Positions 35,835 to 44,783 of a DNA stretch of 64,000 nt are shown piece by piece; position 1 is the first letter of the stretch, and each line of letters opens with the position of its first letter. Both the position numbers and the translations under genes were made by a program. The DNA comes from DAOTWA01 sp034435955 (GTDB lineage: Bacteria > Chloroflexota > Anaerolineae > Anaerolineales > Anaerolineaceae), in assembly GCA_034435955.1 (NCBI GenBank), contig DAOTWA010000054.1, forward strand, positions 62,001 to 126,000, in the 5' to 3' direction. The notes under the pieces were generated by a model that ran no database searches, had not been told where the DNA came from, and worked only from the letters and a program-made list of their open reading frames with translations.

Positions 35835-37075
35835 TCTTCTCCACCTGCTACAAGGCCTTGAATTAATGTGTGATATTGTTTCGCTGCAAACTGTCTCGGA
35901 TAGTGGGCAACGACATATTCTCTACCGCGCGCACCCATATCCCTGCGAAGAGTATCGTCCTTGTAAAGCTGCACGATCGCAGACGCTAAAGCACCGGGGT
36001 TCTCTGGCTCCACGCACAGACCGCATTCGGCCTTTTCCAGCAGGGAGCCAACTTCGGTATTCCTGTCCACCGTGGCCACAATGGGGCGGGCACTGGCCAT
36101 GATGGTGAAGGTCTTAGAAGGCACCGACTCGACGATTATGTTGCGTTTGAGCGCTATCAGGCAGATGTCCGCAAGGGAGTAGACAAGGGGTACATCTTCC
36201 CGGGACTGGAAGGGAAAGAATTTAACGTTGTTGAGGCCGAGTTCCTCTGCCTTCGCTTGCAGAGCCGGTTTCGTCGCGCCTTCGCCAACCAGAACGAAAA
36301 CGATATCGGGATAAAGGGACAATAAATTCGCTGCATGAAGCACGGTCTCGAGGCCCTGGGAAAGTCCGATGTTGCCTGCGTATAAGACGACGAACTTATT
36401 GGAAAGCCCCCATTTGCTCTTAAGGTCATTCTCGCACGGCAGTGGGCGGATAAATTCCACATCCACGCAAATCGGAATGACGGCGATTTTGTTTTCCGGG
36501 ACCCCCTTGCTGACCAAATTCTCCTTGAATCCCTCGGAAAGCACCGATACCCAGGAGGAATGGTCGTAGAAATATTTTTCAACACGTTCGATCAGGCGAA
36601 TCAGGGGTGGATTTTTTAAAATGCCGAGGCGAGTCAGCACATCGGGATAGATGTCGTAGACGATATAAATGAATGGCACCTTGGGAAATACGGCTTTCAC
36701 CAATAAAGGCAATCCGCTCCAAAGCATTGGAGCGTCAGCCAAGACGATGTCGGGTTTACGGATGCGGAAGGACGCCCACGTAGAGAAAAGATTGACCGAG
36801 GCGTGGTATAACAGCCGACCCCAGAGCGCTCCCTTCGGTACGGTGTAAACGTATGTGCGTAAGATGCGCACGCCGTTGAGATGCTCTTCTTGAATCAATC
36901 CTTTTGCGTGATGGTTGGCCCGGACACTGCTATCATAATGGGGAAAAGTGGTAATGACAGTGACGTCATACCCAAGGCCGTGAAGGTCTTCGCAGAGGGC
37001 AGTGAATATGGGCGCACTTGGCCCATGGTCGGGAGCATAGTGTGGGGTAATAACCAGGATTTTCAAAGGAGGCAT
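35831..37075 (-). CDS. Family-4 glycosyltransferase (WbuB-like)
   Basis: 414 aa, GT-B fold. N-terminal LVITPHYAPDHGPSAPIF and C-terminal donor-binding half with LYAGNIGLSQGLE, VGEGATKP, and a VPSKTF segment that ends the usual Glu-based GT4 motif. Similar to WbuB-type retaining transferases of O-antigen loci. It is 90 nt downstream of the acyltransferase gene and overlaps the DegT gene. Confidence 0.9.
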   Translation of the reverse strand: MPPLKILVITPHYAPDHGPSAPIFTALCEDLHGLGYDVTVITTFPHYDSSVRANHHAKGLIQEEHLNGVRILRTYVYTVPKGALWGRLLYHASVNLFSTWASFRIRKPDIVLADAPMLWSGLPLLVKAVFPKVPFIYIVYDIYPDVLTRLGILKNPPLIRLIERVEKYFYDHSSWVSVLSEGFKENLVSKGVPENKIAVIPICVDVEFIRPLPCENDLKSKWGLSNKFVVLYAGNIGLSQGLETVLHAANLLSLYPDIVFVLVGEGATKPALQAKAEELGLNNVKFFPFQSREDVPLVYSLADICLIALKRNIIVESVPSKTFTIMASARPIVATVDRNTEVGSLLEKAECGLCVEPENPGALASAIVQLYKDDTLRRDMGARGREYVVAHYPRQFAAKQYHTLIQGLVAGGEE

Positions 37076-37164
37076 TCTTTTTCTGATAACGACAGGTTCA
37101 TTCGTGTCAGGAGGATTTCGCGGCTGTGTTGATGCTGGTGCGCCTGTGCAAAACTCTTTATTAA

Positions 37165-37794
37165 CTATGCATTGGTCATGTCACTGCGTCCGAGCTCGCG
37201 CAAAATCACAGCAGGATTCCCCGCCACGATGACTTTTGGCGGCACATCCCTGGCGACCACACTGCCGGCTCCGACGACGCTGCCCTGCCCGATGGTTACA
37301 CCTTTGAGGATCAGGCAATTCATGCCGATGAAAACGTCATCTTCGATAACGACGGGGGCAGTATTGGCCTGCGCAGAAAGCGATCTACGCAGGACAGGGT
37401 TCAATGGGTGGAAGTCGGTGTCAACGACCGTCGTATTGGCTCCTATCGTCACGTTATTACCGATGGTGATCCTTTCCGCGGCGCATAGAGCGCCTCCCGT
37501 CATGGCGAAATGTGAGCCGACGAGCAGCTTTGCTCCTTCTGTCCAGGTTGACAGAATGGTGGCATGATTTGGCCCAAGCGGATTGGACCTGAGGGATGAG
37601 CGAATTTGAAGGCTGGATCCGAAACGCATTTCGCTTCGCCGGTGTTTTTGAACAATGGGCACTCCATAGAAGCGCCAGCCTTTCCCCCATGGGATGCCAT
37701 GGATAGCGAATATCCAACGAACCAACGGGTAAGTCAGCCAGCAACCGATTTCATTCCAAAATTTCCAGGGAGTGTCCAGGATTTGATTAATCAT
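37165..37794 (-). CDS. Hexapeptide-repeat acyltransferase (O-acetyltransferase)
   Basis: 209 aa. The C-terminal half has hexapeptide repeats that fold as a left-handed beta-helix: ITIGNNVTIGANTTV, VVIEDDVFIGMNCLIL and GVTIGQGSVVGAGSVV, with TDFHPLN containing the catalytic-type His and the end motif VIVAGNPA. This is the WcaF/Maa/NodL type that acetylates sugar hydroxyls. Start uncertain: ATG 37794 (MINQILDTPW) or TTG 37842 overlapping the upstream stop; neither has a strong ribosome-binding site. Confidence 0.88.
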   Translation of the reverse strand: MINQILDTPWKFWNEIGCWLTYPLVRWIFAIHGIPWGKGWRFYGVPIVQKHRRSEMRFGSSLQIRSSLRSNPLGPNHATILSTWTEGAKLLVGSHFAMTGGALCAAERITIGNNVTIGANTTVVDTDFHPLNPVLRRSLSAQANTAPVVIEDDVFIGMNCLILKGVTIGQGSVVGAGSVVARDVPPKVIVAGNPAVILRELGRSDMTNA

Positions 37795-37838
37795 TGAGCA
37801 ACTTTTCCGGCGCCCCATATTAAGGAAAAAATCTATCC

Positions 37839-39038
37839 TCAACTGGGTCGGTCTTGTAACGCGACCTGTGATTGAGGCGTATCTAGACCCTGACCCCGCG
37901 GAGCTGCAATGGACCGGTACAGGGCAACCAGGCGTTCTACATAGGATTCCAGATCAAATTCTTCCTCAACGATCTTCCGGCTCTGGCGACCCATGGCGGC
38001 GCGCAGCTCACTGTTTTGGATCAAAGTCGTCAGCTTAAGTTTGAGTGCGGCGATGTCCCCAGGTGAAACCAGAAAGCCATTGCAGCCGTCACGGACAATC
38101 TCTGGTATTCCCCCAACGTTGGTGGCGACGATGGGTAATCCACTGGCCATGGCTTCGAGAATCGCCATTGGCGTCCCTTCGTAGTAAGATGGGTAAACGA
38201 AGATGTCTGCCTTCCGAAGGAAATCCAGTTTATCCGCGCCGAAGGCGGGAGGATAAACTGTAACAAAGTGGTTCAATTGACCAGCGCGAATGAGCTGTTG
38301 GAGTTGTTCTCCTTCGCCAGGGGTCAGTTCGTCACCCACCAGGTCAAAGACTGCCTTCAGGTCAGTGGAAACAATGCCACCAGCAGCCTCGATTAAATCC
38401 AGGCTGCCTTTGGCTTTTCCCATATAGCCCAAATAAAGGATCCGGCAGACGCCTTTGTCTGCATTTCCTACCCGGCGGTTTTCGGCAATCTCTTGGTATT
38501 TCTTCAGGTCAATCGCATTGGGGAGATAATAGACTTGAAGAGTTGGGATCATATCATGCAATTGCGCCCATTCCTTCGAAAGCGCTACAACGCCGTCGGT
38601 AAGGCGAAGGATCTGGCGAAAATACCAGCGCCACCATCCCGGCCGCTCGTAATAGAGGATATGGGCGCTGCAATGCGGATGCAATAACACCCGGCTGCCC
38701 AAAAACCGCGCGATAACGACGCAAATGCTATTCTTGAGGAACGACAGACCATAGGCGGTGGTGATGTGGGTGATCTGTGGGCGGTGGTTCCTTACAGCTT
38801 GCAGAAATCGCAGGCAATCTTTGCCCGCCGACCGAATGTTCGCGATCGTCGCCCGTCCGCTCTTCGAGAGGGAGCGTTTTTGGGAGCTGGTTTGGACGAA
38901 ACTCAACTCAACCTTTTCGGACAGAGAGGAATTCATCAAGGATTGGCAGAACGTGGCAATGCCCCCAAAAGGCGGCGGTAAATGTCCGGAAAGGAGCACC
39001 CGGATGCGAGGGTGATCTGCTGTCAGACTATGCGTCAT
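37839..39038 (-). CDS. Family-4 glycosyltransferase
   Basis: 399 aa, GT-B fold. Starts MTHSLTADHPRIRVLLSGHLPP with GGIATFCQSLM acceptor-side motif; C-terminal donor half includes VYPSYYEGTPMAILEAMASGLPIVATNVGG, whose EGTPMAILEA carries the GT4 catalytic-site Glu pair. One of three GT4 enzymes in this locus, probably adding successive sugars of the repeat unit. Donor and linkage are unknown. Confidence 0.93.
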   Translation of the reverse strand: MTHSLTADHPRIRVLLSGHLPPPFGGIATFCQSLMNSSLSEKVELSFVQTSSQKRSLSKSGRATIANIRSAGKDCLRFLQAVRNHRPQITHITTAYGLSFLKNSICVVIARFLGSRVLLHPHCSAHILYYERPGWWRWYFRQILRLTDGVVALSKEWAQLHDMIPTLQVYYLPNAIDLKKYQEIAENRRVGNADKGVCRILYLGYMGKAKGSLDLIEAAGGIVSTDLKAVFDLVGDELTPGEGEQLQQLIRAGQLNHFVTVYPPAFGADKLDFLRKADIFVYPSYYEGTPMAILEAMASGLPIVATNVGGIPEIVRDGCNGFLVSPGDIAALKLKLTTLIQNSELRAAMGRQSRKIVEEEFDLESYVERLVALYRSIAAPRGQGLDTPQSQVALQDRPS

Positions 39039-39086
39039 GATCTCGCGCGCGAGGGGGTGAAACGTTTAATAGTTCGCCGATGCTGC

Positions 39087-40205
39087 TCAACTGTGATTAA
39101 AAAGTACGGCGGAATATTGATCCAGCACATGTTCCAATTCGAAGCGCTGCCAGCTTTCTTGGGGTGGCCTGGGAGGCCTGTCTTCGAGCACGGACAATAT
39201 GGCGGACGCCAGACCGTTGGGGTCTCCAACCGGGACCAACCGGCCATATTTACCGCCGGCGAGAATTTCGCCTGGTCCGCTCGGACAATCGGTCGCAATG
39301 AGGGGCGCGCCGCAATATAATGCTTCGATCAACACTCCCGGCAGGCCTTCCCATTTAGAGGAAAGGACGAAAACCGCCGCTTTCGCCATGAATGGATAAG
39401 GATTGGCGATAAATCCAGGGAGGCTGATTTTTCCTTCTAAATGGTGCCGCTTTACCATATCTTCCAGAGCGACTCTTTCTTCGCCTTCGCCCAGTATCAT
39501 CAACCTGGCCGGGCGCTTCTGGTGGACCCGCGCGAACGCTTCGATCAGGGTCGGATAATCCTTTTGAGCGGTGAGACGCCCGGCTGCCAAAATAACCGGT
39601 GGAGCATCCGGTTTGAACCAAGGATGATCCAACGGTGCGTGAATTTGCCGATCCAGTTCGGGAGTGATCACAGGGTTATAAATCACATGAATATGATCCC
39701 GCGGGATGCCGGCTGCCCGGCTCAAATCCTCAGCAACACCGTTTGAGACGGCCACAATGGAATCAGCCCAGGGATAGAAGCGGTGGATTAATTTCGGCAT
39801 CATGCGCAGGCGGAGGTCCGAGGCATAATGCCTGGTTTCGCTTGTCAGCGTATTTCGTTCGCTCACGACAACCCGGATTGGCCAGCGGACGAGGCGCCTG
39901 GCCCAGATTGCGATGATATTGGTGGTTAATGCAGAAAGCAAAATGGCTGGCCGCTCACGCTGGATATACCGGACCAAAGCTGGCAGGCTGAACAAGACTC
40001 TAGGAGCGTGCAGGTCTACCAGGCGGACCGCGGCCGGCACTTCGGGAAGATGCGGCCCCACTGCCCGCGCCAGCACCAGATCTACTTCGTGGCCGCGGGC
40101 GGCCAACCCTCCCGCTAATTTGAGCATGGTTCGCTCGGCGCCGCCTGCGTACAGGCCAGGAAGGAATACCGCCAGTTTCTCAGGTTTATACGGACCTGGA
40201 TGCAT
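39087..40205 (-). CDS. Family-4 glycosyltransferase
   Basis: 372 aa from ATG 40205; a TTG at 40214 would add three residues. GT-B fold: LAVFLPGLYAGGAERTMLKLA acceptor-side glycine loop, ILAAGRLTAQKDYPTLIEAF linker, and SSKWEGLPGVLIEALYCGAP with the EGLPGVLIEA Glu pair of GT4. Likely an alpha-retaining transferase for the polysaccharide repeat unit. Gap to the next gene is 48 nt. Confidence 0.93.
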   Translation of the reverse strand: MHPGPYKPEKLAVFLPGLYAGGAERTMLKLAGGLAARGHEVDLVLARAVGPHLPEVPAAVRLVDLHAPRVLFSLPALVRYIQRERPAILLSALTTNIIAIWARRLVRWPIRVVVSERNTLTSETRHYASDLRLRMMPKLIHRFYPWADSIVAVSNGVAEDLSRAAGIPRDHIHVIYNPVITPELDRQIHAPLDHPWFKPDAPPVILAAGRLTAQKDYPTLIEAFARVHQKRPARLMILGEGEERVALEDMVKRHHLEGKISLPGFIANPYPFMAKAAVFVLSSKWEGLPGVLIEALYCGAPLIATDCPSGPGEILAGGKYGRLVPVGDPNGLASAILSVLEDRPPRPPQESWQRFELEHVLDQYSAVLFNHS

Positions 40206-40268
40206 CCTTCTCAAGCTTATTACCGTTTGCTGAGACGAGTTGACCCGAGGGTACTTCGGATTTGGTGA

Positions 40269-41726
40269 TCACCCGGTTCCCGCATCCAGGACCGGGGTTG
40301 GACTTTGCGTTTGGGTGATCAAACCATTCGCAAGGTTGGTCTTCTTGAGGGCAGCGGGGATCAAGAGCAAGGCGAGCAGCATAAAATAAGAAAAATCGGA
40401 TTCCATCCCACCGCCTTTAATCCACGAAGCCATATATCCCAGAAACAATGAAGAGACCAGAGCGTAGAAAGGCAACAGATTGCCGCTGCCCGATTTGCGG
40501 ACGGCTGTATATTGTCTGAAGAACGACCAGACGGCGCTAAGCAGGACCCCCAGATACAGCAACAGGCCGGGAAAACCAGTTTCACACCAGATGGTTAAGA
40601 CCGGGTTATGGAGGGCAATGCTGTCATATCCCCAAACACTCATAAATGGTTTGAGATAGGCGATGATGGCGATGGGAGCATTGCCAATGCCAACGCCAAA
40701 CAAAGGGTGATCACGAATGAGCTGCCATGCCGCTCCCCACAAGACTTCGCGCCCACCCAGAAAAGTTTCCCCAGAAGCAGAAGGGGAAAAGAATCGATCC
40801 AGGGTCGTTGCCAGCAAGGATGGCGTAAATAAGGCTGCTAATGCCACGACCAGCAAGCCTGATAATCCCCACAGACGGGTGGGCTTCCAAAGCCCAAAAG
40901 CCGCCAGGGTGATGGCCAAGGAGAGGGCGCTGCCTCTTGAACCGCTCATGGCCACCAGACCAATCGTCAAACAAACAAAGGCGAGAGCTGTCAGTTTTTT
41001 CAACGTTTTATGGCGCCCCGAAGGGCGCACAGCCTGCCACAACACCCCGGTCATCGTCAAAATTGACAGAATTCCCAACCAGTTTTCATTCACATCAAGC
41101 ACTTTTAGACGTGATCCGGGGGCGTATCCGGTAGTGAGGATTTCGTAGTAGCTCACACACATCAATACCAATCCATCTGCGATGAGCACACTCATTAGAC
41201 TGTTAAGACGTTTTTCGGTTTGGATTTCATTGGGTATCAGCCATAGGAACAATATCGTTCTCAGGCCATACACCTGGAGAATTGTCATTCCGGCGCTTAA
41301 ATCGGAACTCCAGAGCAGTGAAATCAGGCACCACAGGATGAAACCAAGCATGAAGTACAGCGTACTGGTAATCGTTATCCGACCCCTCCTCAAGATGACG
41401 TCAAAAAGCCAAACCCCCAGGGCAATGATCGTAACGGCGCGATTTAAAAGCGACTGGATATCTGGGGGAAGGAAACCCAGGGGCAGGAATACGATGAATA
41501 TGGCGCTATATAAAGCCCAGGCCGGTCTGCGAAACCAGAAGGCCAGGAGCAATACCGCGAGGTAGGCCGCGGCGACTAACAGGGGCGAAAATGGGGACGG
41601 GTAGAGCAGGCCCGCGAGAACCACGCCTAAGCCAACCAGCCCGGCCAGCAAGCCGAGCCACACCCGCCAAGGTTCTCTCGGCCTGGCGAGATTGTTTGAG
41701 CCCACACCAGATTGATCTGCGCTCAT
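40269..41726 (-). CDS. O-antigen polymerase/ligase-type membrane protein
   Basis: 485 aa with about 11-12 membrane segments. The Wzy/O-antigen ligase region is visible with the external loop between later helices containing GVGIGNAP, YDSIALHNPVLTIWCETGFPG, in which His and Glu/Arg positions match the O-antigen ligase family. In this locus, with a flippase and no ABC exporter, it is probably the Wzy polymerase. No sequence feature separates polymerase from ligase with certainty. Confidence 0.88.
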   Translation of the reverse strand: MSADQSGVGSNNLARPREPWRVWLGLLAGLVGLGVVLAGLLYPSPFSPLLVAAAYLAVLLLAFWFRRPAWALYSAIFIVFLPLGFLPPDIQSLLNRAVTIIALGVWLFDVILRRGRITITSTLYFMLGFILWCLISLLWSSDLSAGMTILQVYGLRTILFLWLIPNEIQTEKRLNSLMSVLIADGLVLMCVSYYEILTTGYAPGSRLKVLDVNENWLGILSILTMTGVLWQAVRPSGRHKTLKKLTALAFVCLTIGLVAMSGSRGSALSLAITLAAFGLWKPTRLWGLSGLLVVALAALFTPSLLATTLDRFFSPSASGETFLGGREVLWGAAWQLIRDHPLFGVGIGNAPIAIIAYLKPFMSVWGYDSIALHNPVLTIWCETGFPGLLLYLGVLLSAVWSFFRQYTAVRKSGSGNLLPFYALVSSLFLGYMASWIKGGGMESDFSYFMLLALLLIPAALKKTNLANGLITQTQSPTPVLDAGTG

Positions 41727-41747
41727 ATCACATGTTTCTCAATGACA

Positions 41748-42809
41748 TCAAAATAATCTTCGCCTTCTTGTAAATGCATCGATTACCGTCAATGTTCCAC
41801 TCCTGGAAAAGGTGTGGATGCCCTTTATTTGTTGATCCCGGTCCGGCCTGAACGAAGCCGCTTCTCTTTCAAGGTATTCGGTTTCGGAAAGAACCAGCAC
41901 TTCATTGATGTAAAGACCGTAACCATACATTTTCGAACAATCCTGAGAAGGGCGATAGATCTTCCCGTTTTTTATATAGAGGCTTCCGGCCGGTCTCGCC
42001 CTGGCGACGTCGGACACGATCGGGTTTTGAGGGTGAGGCGTCCAAACCCGGGTGAACAAATCGTCCGAATAAAACAGGTGCAGTCTGACGTAAGGCAGTC
42101 TGGCTTTGTTTTCGGCAATACCGGTGAAAAGCCACCATTTCCCCAAGTAATTGAACAGCGTAGTATCTACCGCACAGACATTTTCCATCAAGGATTGAAG
42201 GAATTTCCATTGGTGTGGAAATTCCACACACTTGTAAAGGTCAATCCGATTATTTTCTGCGGATTCGGGCACTAGATAATATATGCCCTCCCATTCGAAA
42301 ACGAACGGGTAGGATAAATGATCATCTGTCTCCAACACCTGCACCGGGGGGGTGTAATTACCGTGTGGATCGATCTCCAGCACTGCAATATGCCCCTTTT
42401 TCGACTTATACAGGAATTCCTCAATGAAAACATAATGATGGTCGTTGACTGAAATTACGTGCGGGTCCGCCCAGAATCGGTCCTTGGGCGGAATTATTTT
42501 CCGGAACGAATGGAATGTAACTGGTCCATCTGCACACTGGTCATAGAGGATAAACCACGTGTTTAGATAAAAGACTTTCCGATAGAGCTCCACAAAAAGC
42601 TTAATGAACAGCCGGAGTATGAGCTTAATCGCCCGAACATTTGATCCAGATTGTTTTTTCGACGTGGAAGATGGATTCAGAGTCCGGTTGACGCCATCAA
42701 TCTCGGTATGGACTCTCGCTTCACCCAATAAATTCAGAAGGTGCACATAGAATTTATATAAGATACCCCAATCAGACCGATTGGGTGTCAAAATACGCTC
42801 ATCGCTCAT
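41748..42809 (-). CDS. GINT1-N-like / GH43-like beta-propeller protein
   Basis: 353 aa from ATG 42809 (MSDERIL); TTG 42839 is an upstream alternative. It has propeller-like repeats with FWADPHVIS, HLSYPFVFEWEGIYYLVPES, VDTTLFNYLGKWWLFTGIA and RPAGSLYIKNGKIYRPSQDCS. This pattern resembles the N-terminal domain of plant glucosamine inositolphosphorylceramide transferase and bacterial polysaccharide-locus proteins of that type, often fused to formyltransferases. Here the propeller stands alone after an N-terminal region of about 70 residues. Role unknown, possibly sugar transfer or binding. Confidence 0.65.
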   Translation of the reverse strand: MSDERILTPNRSDWGILYKFYVHLLNLLGEARVHTEIDGVNRTLNPSSTSKKQSGSNVRAIKLILRLFIKLFVELYRKVFYLNTWFILYDQCADGPVTFHSFRKIIPPKDRFWADPHVISVNDHHYVFIEEFLYKSKKGHIAVLEIDPHGNYTPPVQVLETDDHLSYPFVFEWEGIYYLVPESAENNRIDLYKCVEFPHQWKFLQSLMENVCAVDTTLFNYLGKWWLFTGIAENKARLPYVRLHLFYSDDLFTRVWTPHPQNPIVSDVARARPAGSLYIKNGKIYRPSQDCSKMYGYGLYINEVLVLSETEYLEREAASFRPDRDQQIKGIHTFSRSGTLTVIDAFTRRRRLF

Positions 42810-42947
42810 AGAAAAACACCGGCTCTTTACCGCTGCCAAATTAATCGGTAACGCAAAGGAAATAATCCTCCGTCCAAGAGAACGCAGGGATTTCGTCCAA
42901 ATATGTCCAAGCAGCTTTTTAGCATTCGCCCACCGCGATTTGTCCAG

Positions 42948-44078
42948 TCAACCGCTGTACGAAAGCCTGGATAAATAATCCTTCAAGAAAAATTCTTTCA
43001 GAGCCAATTCGTGCAACCAGTATCGCCCTTCTTCAAAATGGTAAGTATGATCATCATCGAAAATGTAGACGCCCGGAATACCGTTGACATGTAATTGTTC
43101 GGGCAACTCCATCTGGCATATTGGTGAAAATTCGATAATATAAAATAGACCGTCTAAACCACGAACCATGTCGACGACTAACTGAGGGCTCTGGACAATT
43201 TGATTGATATTTCGCGCCAGTTTAATGGCTCCATCGGGCAGCGCCCTTTTCTCCACGAGATTCATGCCCGAAGCCCGAAAATCTCCTTCCAACACTTTGC
43301 GGTAGTAGCCAAATACCCAATCTCCAATGATAATCGCGCGAATGTCATAACCATCATTGGGAACATAATCCTGAAAATAGACGTAGTTTTTCTGGCGGAA
43401 ATAAACCACATGCGTTTTTCTGCCGTTATTTGAGAAAGCTTGTTCGACAATATGCCGGGCTTGTTTCGGAGACCGCACCAATTGAACCCCGACCGAGCCA
43501 GAGGTTGGATCGATTTTTGAGACGAAGGGATAGCTCAGTTTTTCGATCAGGCGAAGCGCGTCATCCTTATCGTAGGAAATATACGTGTTGACGAAAGGGA
43601 TGCCTGTAATTTTGGATATATATGCTTCCAGGGTCTTATCTTCATACAGCATTATGTGCTTGAACGATGGATAGCAGAATTTCCCAAGGTACGTCTCAAG
43701 TACGAAATATTTCCTCCGTATTTCTTGTAAGTGGAACAAATTACTGGAAGGGACTCCGACGAAAACGTCATATTCTTTGGCTTTTTCGATCCAGTCGTGG
43801 GCGTGGATTGAAAAGACATCATTTTGAAATGCATTATTGTCCAGGAAACGGCGATATTTCGTCCACCTGGGGTACTCCCCGTAATCCTGGACAATCCCAA
43901 CCCTGGGTTTTTTCACCTGCCGGGGCCAATCGATCGTTACAATCTCGGCATCATCGATTCGGTCGCTGTCGTCAACGAAGCCAACGACCGGCATTGGAAA
44001 ATACTGCCGCATGCGAGAATACAGGGGAGTCTTCCGTATTTTCTTGACAGCCTTCAAATCTTTGATTTTTTCTAACAT
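42948..44078 (-). CDS. ATP-grasp ligase-like protein
   Basis: 376 aa from ATG 44078, which has AAGGTG 8 nt upstream; a GTG at 44144 is less likely. ATP-grasp signature: YPFVSKIDPTSGSVGVQLV (ATP-binding Lys and glycine loop), FQDYVPNDGYDIRAIII, GDFRASGM, and a metal site in LFYIIEFSPI, resembling RimK-type carboxylate-amine ligases. Such enzymes join a carboxylate to an amine through an acyl phosphate. It follows the histidine phosphatase and enolase-like genes, so it may use their product. Substrate unknown. Confidence 0.85.
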   Translation of the reverse strand: MLEKIKDLKAVKKIRKTPLYSRMRQYFPMPVVGFVDDSDRIDDAEIVTIDWPRQVKKPRVGIVQDYGEYPRWTKYRRFLDNNAFQNDVFSIHAHDWIEKAKEYDVFVGVPSSNLFHLQEIRRKYFVLETYLGKFCYPSFKHIMLYEDKTLEAYISKITGIPFVNTYISYDKDDALRLIEKLSYPFVSKIDPTSGSVGVQLVRSPKQARHIVEQAFSNNGRKTHVVYFRQKNYVYFQDYVPNDGYDIRAIIIGDWVFGYYRKVLEGDFRASGMNLVEKRALPDGAIKLARNINQIVQSPQLVVDMVRGLDGLFYIIEFSPICQMELPEQLHVNGIPGVYIFDDDHTYHFEEGRYWLHELALKEFFLKDYLSRLSYSG

Positions 44079-44154
44079 GGAAAATTCACCTTGGAAATAC
44101 TTAACCCAATCCGTCGAATAACCAGGGGAGTTCACAACCGTCACCGACTTTGGC

Positions 44155-44781
44155 CTACCACCTCATCCCTTCGGCGCCGTTAAGTTTGATCACCTTTTCT
44201 TCCACCAAACGGTCATCCAGGAAACGGAAGATGTACAGCTCAAGGTTTGCCGGGTATGTCGCCAGCGACTCAATGCAACTCAGGCCTCTGAGCACGCCAT
44301 GGAACATTTGCAAGAATACGCCGTGAGATATTACCAGGACGTTGAGGCCACGGTAATTTTTAAAAATGTAGCGGCGGAATTTTTTTGCCCGTTCCCATAA
44401 GTCTTCAAACGGTTCACCTCCCTTTGGATTGACGGTGTGCAGATCATTTCCGACCTGAATCAAGAGAATAGGCGGGTCGAGATTTTGCACCTCTTCCCAA
44501 GTCAGTCCTTCCATGATCCCAAATCTCCGTTCGTTGCACAGTTTGCTTTGAACGATTTTTGTGTTGTTGCCGACCAGAATCTGGGCGGTTTCGATGGCAC
44601 GTTTCATCTTTGAGGTGATCACGACATCAAACGATTTGTCGGCGAGCTTCACGGCAGCCGCGCTTGCATCTCGCCGCCCGGCCTCATTCAGAGGGACATC
44701 AATCGTACCTGCATACCGTTTTTCTGCGTTGTATTGTGTATAGGCATGCCGGAGCGTATGGATCGTGGTTTCCACGGTCAT
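44155..44781 (-). CDS. Histidine-phosphatase-superfamily protein (PGM-like)
   Basis: 208 aa. Phosphohistidine motif is LRHAYT with nucleophile His12; the usual RHGET has Ala in place of Gly and Tyr in place of Glu. Other catalytic elements remain: SKMKRAIETA, ERRFGIMEG and VISHGVFL (second His). Family members are phosphoglycerate mutases or phosphatases. ATG 44781 has GGAGG 7 nt upstream and lies 2 nt after the enolase-like stop. Co-transcribed with the enolase-like and ATP-grasp genes. Confidence 0.88.
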   Translation of the reverse strand: MTVETTIHTLRHAYTQYNAEKRYAGTIDVPLNEAGRRDASAAAVKLADKSFDVVITSKMKRAIETAQILVGNNTKIVQSKLCNERRFGIMEGLTWEEVQNLDPPILLIQVGNDLHTVNPKGGEPFEDLWERAKKFRRYIFKNYRGLNVLVISHGVFLQMFHGVLRGLSCIESLATYPANLELYIFRFLDDRLVEEKVIKLNGAEGMRW

Positions 44782-44783
44782 GA

